A stretch of DNA of 64,000 nucleotides from Trypanosoma brucei gambiense DAL972. Taxonomy: Eukaryota > Euglenozoa > Kinetoplastea > Trypanosomatida > Trypanosomatidae. The position numbers and the translations under genes are program-made. Positions within the stretch are counted from its first letter, which is position 1. Each line of letters starts with the position of its first letter. Where the stretch lies: positions 248,001-312,000 of the forward strand of contig NC_026744.1 of assembly GCF_000210295.1 (NCBI RefSeq), read 5' to 3'. Of the stretch, positions 39,901 to 48,410 are shown in pieces. The notes under the pieces were generated by a model that worked only from the letters and a program-made list of their open reading frames with translations, was not told where the DNA came from and searched no databases.

Positions 39901-42900
39901 ATGCAACACGCATTGCTGAATTAGAAGTTGCAATGAACGAGCATTCACATGAGCTTGCTAAACTGAAAGCATCCGATAGCCGCAGCTTCCTTGATCCTAT
40001 GCCAGAAGGAGTGCCACTAAGTGAGCTAGGATTGGATAAGGATGAGAAGTTCAGCACCATGGAAGAGGAGCGTCGTAAGCTTATTGCTGAGGATCGTGAA
40101 GGTAATGCAACACGCATCGCTGAATTAGAAGTTGCAATGAACGAGCATTCACATGAGCTTGCTAAACTGAAAGCATCCGATAGCCGCAGCTTCCTTGATC
40201 CTATGCCAGAAGGAGTGCCACTAAGTGAGCTAGGATTGGATAAGGATGAGAAGTTCAGCACCATGGAAGAGGAGCGTCGTAAGCTTATTGCCGAGGATCG
40301 TGAAGGTAATGCTGCACGCATTGCTGAATTAGAAGCTGCAATGAACGAGCATTCACATGAGCTTGCTAAACTGAAAGCATCCGATAGCCGCAGCTTCCTT
40401 GATCCTATGCCAGAAGGAGTGCCGCTAAGTGAGCTAGGATTGGATAAGTATGAGAAGTTCAGCACCATGGAAGAGGAGCGTCGTAAGCTTATTGCTGAGG
40501 ATCGTGAAGGTAATGCTGCACGCATCGCTGAATTAGAAGTTGCAATGAACGAGCATTCACATGAGCTTGCTAAACTGAAAGCATCCGATAGCCGCAGCTT
40601 CCTTGATCCTATGCCAGAAGGAGTGCCACTAAGTGAGCTTGAATTGGATAAGGATGAGAAGTTCAGCACCATGGAAGAGGAGCGTCGTAAGCTTATTGCT
40701 GAGGATCGTGAAGGTAATGCAACACGCATTGCTGAACTAGAAGTTGCAATGAACGAGCATTCACATGAGCTTGCTAAACTGAAAGCGTCATATAGCCGCA
40801 GCTTCCTTGATCCTATGCCAGAAGGAGTGCCACTAAGTGAGCTTGAATTGGATAAGGATGAGAAGTTCAGCACCATGGAAGAGGAGCGTCGTAAGCTTAT
40901 TGCTGAGGATCGTGAAGGTAATGCTGCACGCATTGCTGAATTAGAAGTTGCAATGAACGAGCATTCACATGAGCTTGCTAAACTGAAAGCATCCGATAGC
41001 CGCAGCTTCCTTGATCCTATGCCAGAAGGAGTGCCACTAAGTGAGCTAGGATTGGATAAGGATGAGAAGTTCAGCACCATGGAGGAGGAGCGTCGTAAGC
41101 TTATTGCTGAGGATCGTGAAGGTAATGCTGCACGCATTGCTGAATTAGAAGCTGCAATGAACGAGCATTCACATGAGCTTGCTAAACTGAAAGCATCCGA
41201 TAGCCGCAGCTTCCTTGATCCTATGCCAGAAGGAGTGCCACTAAGTGAGCTAGGATTGGATAAGGATGAGAAGTTCAGCACCATGGAGGAGGAGCGTCGT
41301 AAGCTTATTGCCGAGGATCGTGAAGGTAATGCTGCACGCATTGCTGAATTAGAAGCAGCAATGAACGAGCATTCACATGAGCTTGCTAAACTGAAAGCAT
41401 CCGATAGCCGCAGCTTCCTTGATCCTATGCCAGAAGGAGTGCCGCTAAGTGAGCTAGGATTGGATAAGGATGAGAAGTTCAGCACCATGGAGGAGGAGCG
41501 TCGTAAGCTTATTGCTGAGGATCGTGAAGGTAATGCAACACGCATTGCTGAACTAGAAGTTGCAATGAACGAGCATTCACATGAGCTTGCTAAACTGAAA
41601 GCATCCGATAGCCGCAGCTTCCTTGATCCTATGCCAGAAGGAGTGCCACTAAGTGAGCTAGGATTGGATAAGGATGAGAAGTTCAGCACCATGGAAGAGG
41701 AGCGTCGTAAGCTTATTGCTGAGGATCGTGAAGGTAATGCAACACGCATTGCTGAATTAGAAGTTGCAATGAACGAGCATTCACATGAGCTTGCTAAACT
41801 GAAAGCATCCGATAGCCGCAGCTTCCTTGATCCTATGCCAGAAGGAGTGCCACTAAGTGAGCTAGGATTGGATAAGGATGAGAAGTTCAGCACCATGGAA
41901 GAGGAGCGTCGTAAGCTTATTGCTGAGGATCGTGAAGGTAATGCAACACGCATTGCTGAACTAGAAGTTGCAATGAACGAGCATTCACATGAGCTTGCTA
42001 AACTGAAAGCATCCGATAGCCGCAGCTTCCTTGATCCTATGCCAGAAGGAGTGCCACTAAGTGAGCTAGGATTGGATAAGGATGAGAAGTTCAGCACCAT
42101 GGAAGAGGAGCGTCGTAAGCTTATTGCTGAGGATCGTGAAGGTAATGCAACACGCATTGCTGAACTAGAAGTTGCAATGAACGAGCATTCACATGAGCTT
42201 GCTAAACTGAAAGCATCCGATAGCCGCAGCTTCCTTGATCCTATGCCAGAAGGAGTGCCACTAAGTGAGCTAGGATTGGATAAGGATGAGAAGTTCAGCA
42301 CCATGGAGGAGGAGCGTCGTAAGCTTATTGCTGAGGATCGTGAAGGTAATGCTGCACGCATTGCTGAATTAGAAGTTGCAATGAACGAGCATTCACATGA
42401 GCTTGCTAAACTGAAAGCATCCGATAGCCGCAGCTTCCTTGATCCTATGCCAGAAGGAGTGCCACTAAGTGAGCTAGGATTGGATAAGGATGAGAAGTTC
42501 AGCACCATGGAAGAGGAGCGTCGTAAGCTTATTGCTGAGGATCGTGAAGGTAATGCTGCACGCATTGCTGAACTAGAAGTTGCAATGAACGAGCATTCAC
42601 ATGAGCTTGCTAAACTGAAAGCATCCGATAGCCGCAGCTTCCTTGATCCTATGCCAGAAGGAGTGCCACTAAGTGAGCTTGAATTGGATAAGGATGAGAA
42701 GTTCAGCACCATGGAAGAGGAGCGTCGTAAGCTTATTGCTGAGGATCGTGAAGGTAATGCAGCACGCATTGCTGAACTAGAAGTTGCAATGAACGAGCAT
42801 TCACATGAGCTTGCTAAACTGAAAGCGTCATATAGCCGCAGCTTCCTTGATCCTATGCCAGAAGGAGTGCCACTAAGTGAGCTTGAATTGGATAAGGATG

Positions 42901-45900
42901 AGAAGTTCAGCACCATGGAAGAGGAGCGTCGTAAGCTTATTGCTGAGGATCGTGAAGGTAATGCAACACGCATTGCTGAACTAGAAGTTGCAATGAACGA
43001 GCATTCACATGAGCTTGCTAAACTGAAAGCATCCGATAGCCGCAGCTTCCTTGATCCTATGCCAGAAGGAGTGCCACTAAGTGAGCTTGAATTGGATAAG
43101 GATGAGAAGTTCAGCACCATGGAAGAGGAGCGTCGTAAGCTCATTGCTGAGGATCGTGAAGGTAATGCAACACGCATTGGTCGCTTGGAAAGGAAAATGG
43201 GGAGGCGTGTTGATAAGCTGGCTAAACTGAAAGCGTCATATAGCCGCAGCTTCCTTGATCCTATGCCAGAAGGAGTGCCACTAAGTGAGCTTGAATTGGA
43301 TAAGGATGAGAAGTTCAGCACCATGGAAGAGGAGCGTCGTAAGCTTATTGCTGAGGATCGTGAAGGTAATGCAACACGCATTGCTGAATTAGAAGTTGCA
43401 ATGAACGAGCATTCACATGAGCTTGCTAAACTGAAAGCATCCGATAGCCGCAGCTTCCTTGATCCTATGCCAGAAGGAGTGCCACTAAGTGAGCTTGAAT
43501 TGGATAAGGATGAGAAGTTCAGCACCATGGAAGAGGAGCGTCGTAAGCTTATTGCTGAGGATCGTGAAGGTAATGCTACACGCATTGCTGAATTAGAAGT
43601 TGCAATGAACGAGCATTCACATGAGCTTGCTAAACTGAAAGCATCCGATAGCCGCAGCTTCCTTGATCCTATGCCAGAAGGAGTGCCACTAAGTGAGCTT
43701 GAATTGGATAAGGATGAGAAGTTCAGCACCATGGAAGAGGAGCGTCGTAAGCTTATTGCTGAGGATCGTGAAGGTAATGCTGCACGCATTGCTGAATTAG
43801 AAGTTGCAATGAACGAGCATTCACATGAGCTTGCTAAACTGAAAGCATCCGATAGCCGCAGCTTCCTTGATCCTATGCCAGAAGGAGTGCCACTAAGTGA
43901 GCTTGAATTGGATAAGGATGAGAAGTTCAGCACCATGGAAGAGGAGCGTCGTAAGCTTATTGCTGAGGATCGTGAAGGTAATGCAACACGCATTGCTGAA
44001 TTAGAAGTTGCAATGAACGAGCATTCACATGAGCTTGCTAAACTGAAAGCATCCGATAGCCGCAGCTTCCTTGATCCTATGCCAGAAGGAGTGCCACTAA
44101 GTGAGCTTGAATTGGATAAGGATGAGAAGTTCAGCACCATGGAAGAGGAGCGTCGTAAGCTTATTGCTGAGGATCGTGAAGGTAATGCTGCACGCATTGC
44201 TGAATTAGAAGTTGCAATGAACGAGCATTCACATGAGCTTGCTAAACTGAAAGCATCCGATAGCCGCAGCTTCCTTGATCCTATGCCAGAAGGAGTGCCA
44301 CTAAGTGAGCTTGGATTGGATAAGGATGAGAAGTTCAGCACCATGGAAGAGGAGCGTCGTAAGCTTATTGCTGAGGATCGTGAAGGTAATGCAACACGCA
44401 TTGCTGAATTAGAAGCAGCAATGAACGAGCATTCACATGAGCTTGCTAAACTGAAAGCGTCATATAGCCGCAGCTTCCTTGATCCTATGCCAGAAGGAGT
44501 GCCACTAAGTGAGCTTGAATTGGATAAGGATGAGAAGTTCAGCACCATGGAAGAGGAGCGTCGTAAGCTTATTGCTGAGGATCGTGAAGGTAATGCAACA
44601 CGCATTGCTGAATTAGAAGCAGCAATGAACGAGCATTCACATGAGCTTGCTAAACTGAAAGCGTCATATAGCCGCAGCTTCCTTGATCCTATGCCAGAAG
44701 GGGTGCCACTAAGTGAGCTAGGATTGGATAAGGATGAGAAGTTCAGCACCATGGAGGAGGAGCGTCGTAAGCTTATTGCTGAGGATCGTGAAGGTAATGC
44801 AACACGCATTGCTGAATTAGAAGCAGCAATGAACGAGCATTCACATGAGCTTGCTAAACTGAAAGCGTCATATAGCCGCAGCTTCCTTGATCCTATGCCA
44901 GAAGGAGTGCCACTAAGTGAGCTTGAATTGGATAAGGATGAGAAGTTCAGCACCATGGAAGAGGAGCGTCGTAAGCTTATTGCTGAGGATCGTGAAGGTA
45001 ATGCAACACGCATTGCTGAATTAGAAGCAGCAATGAACGAGCATTCACATGAGCTTGCTAAACTGAAAGCGTCATATAGCCGCAGCTTCCTTGATCCTAT
45101 GCCAGAAGGAGTGCCACTAAGTGAGCTAGGATTGGATAAGGATGAGAAGTTCAGCACCATGGAAGAGGAGCGTCGTAAGCTTATTGCTGAGGATCGTGAA
45201 GGTAATGCAACACGCATTGCTGAATTAGAAGTTGCAATGAACGAGCATTCACATGAGCTTGCTAAACTGAAAGCGTCATATAGCCGCAGCTTCCTTGATC
45301 CTATGCCAGAAGGAGTGCCACTAAGTGAGCTTGAATTGGATAAGGATGAGAAGTTCAGCACCATGGAAGAGGAGCGTCGTAAGCTTATTGCTGAGGATCG
45401 TGAAGGTAATGCAACACGCATTGCTGAATTAGAAGTTGCAATGAACGAGCATTCACATGAGCTTGCTAAACTGAAAGCGTCCTATAGCCGCAGCTTCCTT
45501 GATCCTATGCCAGAAGGAGTGCCACTAAGTGAGCTTGAATTGGATAAGGATGAGAAGTTCAGCACCATGGAAGAGGAGCGTCGTAAGCTTATTGCTGAGG
45601 ATCGTGAAGGTAATGCAACACGCATTGCTGAACTAGAAGTTGCAATGAACGAGCATTCACATGAGCTTGCTAAACTGAAAGCGTCATATAGCCGCAGCTT
45701 CCTTGATCCTATGCCAGAAGGAGTGCCACTAAGTGAGCTTGAATTGGATAAGGATGAGAAGTTCAGCACCATGGAAGAGGAGCGTCGTAAGCTTATTGCT
45801 GAGGATCGTGAAGGTAATGCAGCACGCATTGCTGAATTAGAAGTTGCAATGAACGAGCATTCACATGAGCTTGCTAAACTGAAAGCATCCGATAGCCGCA

Positions 45901-48410
45901 GCTTCCTTGATCCTATGCCAGAAGGGGTGCCACTAAGTGAGCTAGGATTGGATAAGGATGAGAAGTTCAGCACCATGGAGGAGGAGCGTCGTAAGCTTAT
46001 TGCTGAGGATCGTGAAGGTAATGCTGCACGCATTGCTGAATTAGAAGTTGCAATGAACGAGCATTCACATGAGCTTGCTAAACTGAAAGCATCCGATAGC
46101 CGCAGCTTCCTTGATCCTATGCCAGAAGGAGTGCCACTAAGTGAGCTAGGATTGGATAAGGATGAGAAGTTCAGCACCATGGAAGAGGAGCGTCGTAAGC
46201 TTATTGCTGAGGATCGTGAAGGTAATGCTGCACGCATTGCTGAACTAGAAGTTGCAATGAACGAGCATTCACATGAGCTTGCTAAACTGAAAGCATCCGA
46301 TAGCCGCAGCTTCCTTGATCCTATGCCAGAAGGAGTGCCACTAAGTGAGCTTGGATTGGATAAGGATGAGAAGTTCAGCACCATGGAAGAGGAGCGTCGT
46401 AAGCTTATTGCTGAGGATCGTGAAGGTAATGCTGCACGCATTGCTGAACTAGAAGTTGCAATGAGCGAGCATTCACATGAGCTTGCTAAACTGAAAGCAT
46501 CCGATAGCCGCAGCTTCCTTGATCCTATGCCAGAAGGAGTGCCACTAAGTGAGCTAGGATTGGATAAGGATGAGAAGTTCAGCACCATGGAAGAGGAGCG
46601 TCGTAAGCTTATTGCTGAGGATCGTGAAGGTAATGCAACACGCATTGCTGAATTAGAAGTTGCAATGAACGAGCATTCACATGAGCTTGCTAAACTGAAA
46701 GCATCCGATAGCCGCAGCTTCCTTGATCCTATGCCAGAAGGAGTGCCGCTAAGTGAGCTAGGATTGGATAAGGATGAGAAGTTCAGCACCATGGAGGAGG
46801 AGCGTCGTAAGCTTATTGCTGAGGATCGTGAAGGTAATGCAACACGCATTGCTGAATTAGAAGTTGCAATGAACGAGCATTCACATGAGCTTGCTAAACT
46901 GAAAGCATCCGATAGCCGCAGCTTCCTTGATCCTATGCCAGAAGGAGTGCCACTAAGTGAGCTAGGATTGGATAAGGATGAGAAGTTCAGCACCATGGAA
47001 GAGGAGCGTCGTAAGCTTATTGCTGAGGATCGTGAAGGTAATGCTGCACGCATTGCTGAATTAGAAGTTGCAATGAACGAGCATTCACATGAGCTTGCTA
47101 AACTGAAAGCATCCGATAGCCGCAGCTTCCTTGATCCTATGCCAGAAGGAGTGCCACTAAGTGAGCTAGGATTGGATAAGGATGAGAAGTTCAGCACCAT
47201 GGAAGAGGAGCGTCGTAAGCTTATTGCTGAGGATCGTGAAGGTAATGCTGCACGCATTGCTGAATTAGAAGTTGCAATGAACGAGCATTCACATGAGCTT
47301 GCTAAACTGAAAGCATCCGATAGCCGCAGCTTCCTTGATCCTATGCCAGAAGGAGTGCCACTAAGTGAGCTAGGATTGGATAAGGATGAGAAGTTCAGCA
47401 CCATGGAAGAGGAGCGTCGTAAGCTTATTGCTGAGGATCGTGAAGGTAATGCTGCACGCATTGCTGAATTAGAAGTTGCAATGAACGAGCATTCACATGA
47501 GCTTGCTAAACTGAAAGCATCCGATAGCCGCAGCTTCCTTGATCCTATGCCAGAAGGAGTGCCACTAAGTGAGCTAGGATTGGATAAGGATGAGAAGTTC
47601 AGCACCATGGAAGAGGAGCGTCGTAAGCTTATTGCTGAGGATCGTGAAGGTAATGCAACACGCATTGCTGAACTAGAAGTTGCAATGAACGAGCATTCAC
47701 ATGAGCTTGCTAAACTGAAAGCATCCGATAGCCGCAGCTTCCTTGATCCTATGCCAGAAGGAGTGCCACTAAGTGAGCTTGAATTGGATAAGGATGAGAA
47801 GTTCAGCACCATGGAAGAGGAGCGTCGTAAGCTTATTGCTGAGGATCGTGAAGGTAATGCAACACGCATTGCTGAACTAGAAGTTGCAATGAACGAGCAT
47901 TCACATGAGCTTGCTAAACTGAAAGCATCCGATAGCCGCAGCTTCCTTGATCCTATGCCAGAAGGAGTGCCACTAAGTGAGCTAGGATTGGATAAGGATG
48001 AGAAGTTCAGCACCATGGAGGAGGAGCGTCGTAAGCTTATTGCTGAGGATCGTGAAGGTAATGCTGCACGCATTGCTGAATTAGAAGTTGCAATGAACGA
48101 GCATTCACATGAGCTTGCTAAACTGAAAGCATCCGATAGCCGCAGCTTCCTTGATCCTATGCCAGAAGGAGTGCCACTAAGTGAGCTAGGATTGGATAAG
48201 GATGAGAAGTTCAGCACCATGGAGGAGGAGCGTCGTAAGCTTATTGCTGAGGATCGTGAAGGTAATGCTGCACGCATTGCTGAATTAGAAGCTGCAATGA
48301 ACGAGCATTCACATGAGCTTGCTAAACTGAAAGCATCCGATAGCCGCAGCTTCCTTGATCCTATGCCAGAAGGAGTGCCACTAAGTGAGCTTGAATTGGA
48401 TAAAGGATGA
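33984..48410 (+). CDS. ClpGM6: calpain-like/GM6 giant repeat protein, gene C, segment up to frameshift
   Basis: The start is ATG 33984 (MACQEVNSEV). Calpain-like module 1 has Cys66, Gln224 in place of the catalytic His, and Asn249. An acidic linker and module 2 (to about residue 1200) follow, then six diverged repeats (37738-38936) and the GM6 array from residue 1652. The frame is closed by TGA 48408-48410 because one extra A at 48402-48404 shifts it. Removing that A restores a frame open to the N gap 12.3 kb further on, so this is probably one gene spanning 33984 to beyond 64000. GM6/ClpGM6 of T. brucei is described as a cytoskeletal calpain-like protein of the flagellum attachment zone whose depletion changes cell shape. 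I assign the symbol by the 68-aa repeat and the calpain-plus-repeat architecture, but gene A has the same design and could equally carry the name. Confidence 0.8.
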   Translation: MACQEVNSEVLDNDVVFHDTIFMRNNKHVSEQWIRIGELYPNGAKESLLPETFAREQFGQGSHYECFMLSALATLVKFPDIIRNCFVSRNVRRDGRYTFQFFRDKEWVKVEIDDSVMLEDDEVLFIRSPTSHWWPLLFEKAYAKFYTSYDNLEGCTLQEAYHDLTGNPVLNIPMDARLAKAAGVDVTGGQYWLDLAQKLQSGQFVGSLLTRETDLESMGLQSEQQYGILEIFSLTGTSSVSDIVIHLYNPFEDEEFTYKGPLNSKDTEWTPKLREKYNVDDTHSIFLPLHVALKIVNSVQLCYISPIDGDATYFDDEWKGETAGGNPTSVTWRKNPLYCVRNAGINPVELVVVIKQKDQRRYMSPEERTMYLQCGIVVVQSTTVTQIPTYFVTGNNHKAIHKSLFLNSREVSSFVRIPPNSLCYLVPSCMKKGAESAFTLALYRVKLQDYSNILIKKLEVPSMDWGHCAIGKVTLETKVKERVDFFVDCPTHIHILMHQEKPFVNKVGGDITTRDYVGVYLYDDTDRKIGGVHAATNFRETSVLHRLPRSGRYAISITCPRASGEVPIALTIVGSPDANVRIVEAPDDASMFDDEDDIAEGDEDATVSNPIDYIPVAGGGQVFTEVPDSTIPFEDKRFMVDNKIMTNEPWIHIGDLYPEGKTRSLLPERLSREQFEQGEHFECCCLTAFAALVEHHPNVIRDAFVTKAVRRDGRYTFRFHRYGQWVKVEIDDRIPLLGGKTLFCRSSDGYWWPLLLEKAYAKFYTLYQNIEGCTLRELFYDLTGLPVLSIPMELKLAKAVLCDVDDVSFWVELSEGLKDCACAAVARPGFDDTLGLSNGQEYAVLDVVSLTDGEASSISDLVVKLHNPFLETEYKGPMNASDAAWSSELRTRLCPERRDTIYIPVEVFCNAFLTVEKVMVRGLIVPGWQFNSEWGEGTNGGNPTLVTWRENPIYVVQNTADTPLQIIAMIGQPDQRRVLHLLPEQEVNYVQCGLSLAKSIKGESIPTYLLTPNSHVLIHKGRFFSYREVADVIVVPGNSLTFLVPSAMFRDKTKFLLSYWYFSANDRNSVTIERLNLGVARHLPAIAHLTVKERVREQVDFIVNVPTDVHILLRQEKPCHGDSVSNALTDDFLAMYLYNSEDDQLSGVVTATNYREMGIVHHLSEGGRYVIYVVCPRAEGEVPLRIEIVAMQSAQVRTVEALPLCKSILQVEKELKLSTGSLPYSPLLISEGDLKNFSGRLSDNSMRLESSSDPDLSFLGAEVEGIPTLDLTLMSDSSFSEMARERMQLKRDPIANASRLAEVEDSMVARANAIAKEMHLRERRYLNPEPEGVPLELLPLNEDEVVSEKEDRLRALNRKERKDEKLLRSLEDVIADRVHEIARELKVSERDLFLDPTPGGFPVAQLSLDEDDVFHSLEVERLQLRLRQDSLASKERIAELEHMMNCRTTELIDKMKEEIRKFLDPTPLGIPLEELKLDEHDNYVAKEISLIGMIRKGKKESQEAISIREQLLQIEYAVGKEHLNNFRIQYLGDDIEGRQPHELNLEEETYMQMERKLIEYYNSNQRNSEEAQKIRVNLHHKATKASKHLNRSERKNYIKRDRLEISISNIPLDDNEQFTTLEAERIRKKRNKKNSEVEQIEMELNNIAQQLAKLKASDSRSFLDPMPEGVPLSELGLDKDEKFSTMEEERRKLIAEDREGNAARIAELEAAMNEHSHELAKLKASDSRSFLDPMPEGVPLSELGLDKDEKFSTMEEERRKLIAEDREGNAARIAELEVAMNEHSHELAKLKASDSRSFLDPMPEGVPLSELGLDKDEKFSTMEEERRKLIAEDREGNAARIAELEAAMNEHSHELAKLKASDSRSFLDPMPEGVPLSELGLDKDEKFSTMEEERRKLIAEDREGNAARIAELEAAMNEHSHELAKLKASDSRSFLDPMPEGVPLSELGLDKDEKFSTMEEERRKLIAEDREGNATRIAELEVAMNEHSHELAKLKASDSRSFLDPMPEGVPLSELGLDKDEKFSTMEEERRKLIAEDREGNATRIAELEVAMNEHSHELAKLKASDSRSFLDPMPEGVPLSELGLDKDEKFSTMEEERRKLIAEDREGNAARIAELEAAMNEHSHELAKLKASDSRSFLDPMPEGVPLSELGLDKYEKFSTMEEERRKLIAEDREGNAARIAELEVAMNEHSHELAKLKASDSRSFLDPMPEGVPLSELELDKDEKFSTMEEERRKLIAEDREGNATRIAELEVAMNEHSHELAKLKASYSRSFLDPMPEGVPLSELELDKDEKFSTMEEERRKLIAEDREGNAARIAELEVAMNEHSHELAKLKASDSRSFLDPMPEGVPLSELGLDKDEKFSTMEEERRKLIAEDREGNAARIAELEAAMNEHSHELAKLKASDSRSFLDPMPEGVPLSELGLDKDEKFSTMEEERRKLIAEDREGNAARIAELEAAMNEHSHELAKLKASDSRSFLDPMPEGVPLSELGLDKDEKFSTMEEERRKLIAEDREGNATRIAELEVAMNEHSHELAKLKASDSRSFLDPMPEGVPLSELGLDKDEKFSTMEEERRKLIAEDREGNATRIAELEVAMNEHSHELAKLKASDSRSFLDPMPEGVPLSELGLDKDEKFSTMEEERRKLIAEDREGNATRIAELEVAMNEHSHELAKLKASDSRSFLDPMPEGVPLSELGLDKDEKFSTMEEERRKLIAEDREGNATRIAELEVAMNEHSHELAKLKASDSRSFLDPMPEGVPLSELGLDKDEKFSTMEEERRKLIAEDREGNAARIAELEVAMNEHSHELAKLKASDSRSFLDPMPEGVPLSELGLDKDEKFSTMEEERRKLIAEDREGNAARIAELEVAMNEHSHELAKLKASDSRSFLDPMPEGVPLSELELDKDEKFSTMEEERRKLIAEDREGNAARIAELEVAMNEHSHELAKLKASYSRSFLDPMPEGVPLSELELDKDEKFSTMEEERRKLIAEDREGNATRIAELEVAMNEHSHELAKLKASDSRSFLDPMPEGVPLSELELDKDEKFSTMEEERRKLIAEDREGNATRIGRLERKMGRRVDKLAKLKASYSRSFLDPMPEGVPLSELELDKDEKFSTMEEERRKLIAEDREGNATRIAELEVAMNEHSHELAKLKASDSRSFLDPMPEGVPLSELELDKDEKFSTMEEERRKLIAEDREGNATRIAELEVAMNEHSHELAKLKASDSRSFLDPMPEGVPLSELELDKDEKFSTMEEERRKLIAEDREGNAARIAELEVAMNEHSHELAKLKASDSRSFLDPMPEGVPLSELELDKDEKFSTMEEERRKLIAEDREGNATRIAELEVAMNEHSHELAKLKASDSRSFLDPMPEGVPLSELELDKDEKFSTMEEERRKLIAEDREGNAARIAELEVAMNEHSHELAKLKASDSRSFLDPMPEGVPLSELGLDKDEKFSTMEEERRKLIAEDREGNATRIAELEAAMNEHSHELAKLKASYSRSFLDPMPEGVPLSELELDKDEKFSTMEEERRKLIAEDREGNATRIAELEAAMNEHSHELAKLKASYSRSFLDPMPEGVPLSELGLDKDEKFSTMEEERRKLIAEDREGNATRIAELEAAMNEHSHELAKLKASYSRSFLDPMPEGVPLSELELDKDEKFSTMEEERRKLIAEDREGNATRIAELEAAMNEHSHELAKLKASYSRSFLDPMPEGVPLSELGLDKDEKFSTMEEERRKLIAEDREGNATRIAELEVAMNEHSHELAKLKASYSRSFLDPMPEGVPLSELELDKDEKFSTMEEERRKLIAEDREGNATRIAELEVAMNEHSHELAKLKASYSRSFLDPMPEGVPLSELELDKDEKFSTMEEERRKLIAEDREGNATRIAELEVAMNEHSHELAKLKASYSRSFLDPMPEGVPLSELELDKDEKFSTMEEERRKLIAEDREGNAARIAELEVAMNEHSHELAKLKASDSRSFLDPMPEGVPLSELGLDKDEKFSTMEEERRKLIAEDREGNAARIAELEVAMNEHSHELAKLKASDSRSFLDPMPEGVPLSELGLDKDEKFSTMEEERRKLIAEDREGNAARIAELEVAMNEHSHELAKLKASDSRSFLDPMPEGVPLSELGLDKDEKFSTMEEERRKLIAEDREGNAARIAELEVAMSEHSHELAKLKASDSRSFLDPMPEGVPLSELGLDKDEKFSTMEEERRKLIAEDREGNATRIAELEVAMNEHSHELAKLKASDSRSFLDPMPEGVPLSELGLDKDEKFSTMEEERRKLIAEDREGNATRIAELEVAMNEHSHELAKLKASDSRSFLDPMPEGVPLSELGLDKDEKFSTMEEERRKLIAEDREGNAARIAELEVAMNEHSHELAKLKASDSRSFLDPMPEGVPLSELGLDKDEKFSTMEEERRKLIAEDREGNAARIAELEVAMNEHSHELAKLKASDSRSFLDPMPEGVPLSELGLDKDEKFSTMEEERRKLIAEDREGNAARIAELEVAMNEHSHELAKLKASDSRSFLDPMPEGVPLSELGLDKDEKFSTMEEERRKLIAEDREGNATRIAELEVAMNEHSHELAKLKASDSRSFLDPMPEGVPLSELELDKDEKFSTMEEERRKLIAEDREGNATRIAELEVAMNEHSHELAKLKASDSRSFLDPMPEGVPLSELGLDKDEKFSTMEEERRKLIAEDREGNAARIAELEVAMNEHSHELAKLKASDSRSFLDPMPEGVPLSELGLDKDEKFSTMEEERRKLIAEDREGNAARIAELEAAMNEHSHELAKLKASDSRSFLDPMPEGVPLSELELDKG
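37738..38936 (+). repeat. six diverged ~68-aa rod repeats before the GM6 array (gene C)
   Basis: Virtually identical to gene A 6229-7427, including the A-rich second half (about 38279-38936) with Lys/Asn/Glu-rich codons. The last unit (core ISISNIPLDDNE) passes directly into the first GM6 unit at 38937. Confidence 0.9.
48402..48404 (+). other. single-A insertion causing frameshift in the GM6 array
   Basis: The unit consensus at this point reads ttggataaggatgag. Here it reads ttggataaaggatgag, with one extra A in the A run, giving TGA at 48408-48410. It is the only indel not a multiple of three that I found in the 106 units. The +1 frame then stays open for another 12.3 kb. A homopolymer sequencing or assembly error is most likely, but a real recent mutation cannot be excluded from sequence alone. 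Confidence 0.9.
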
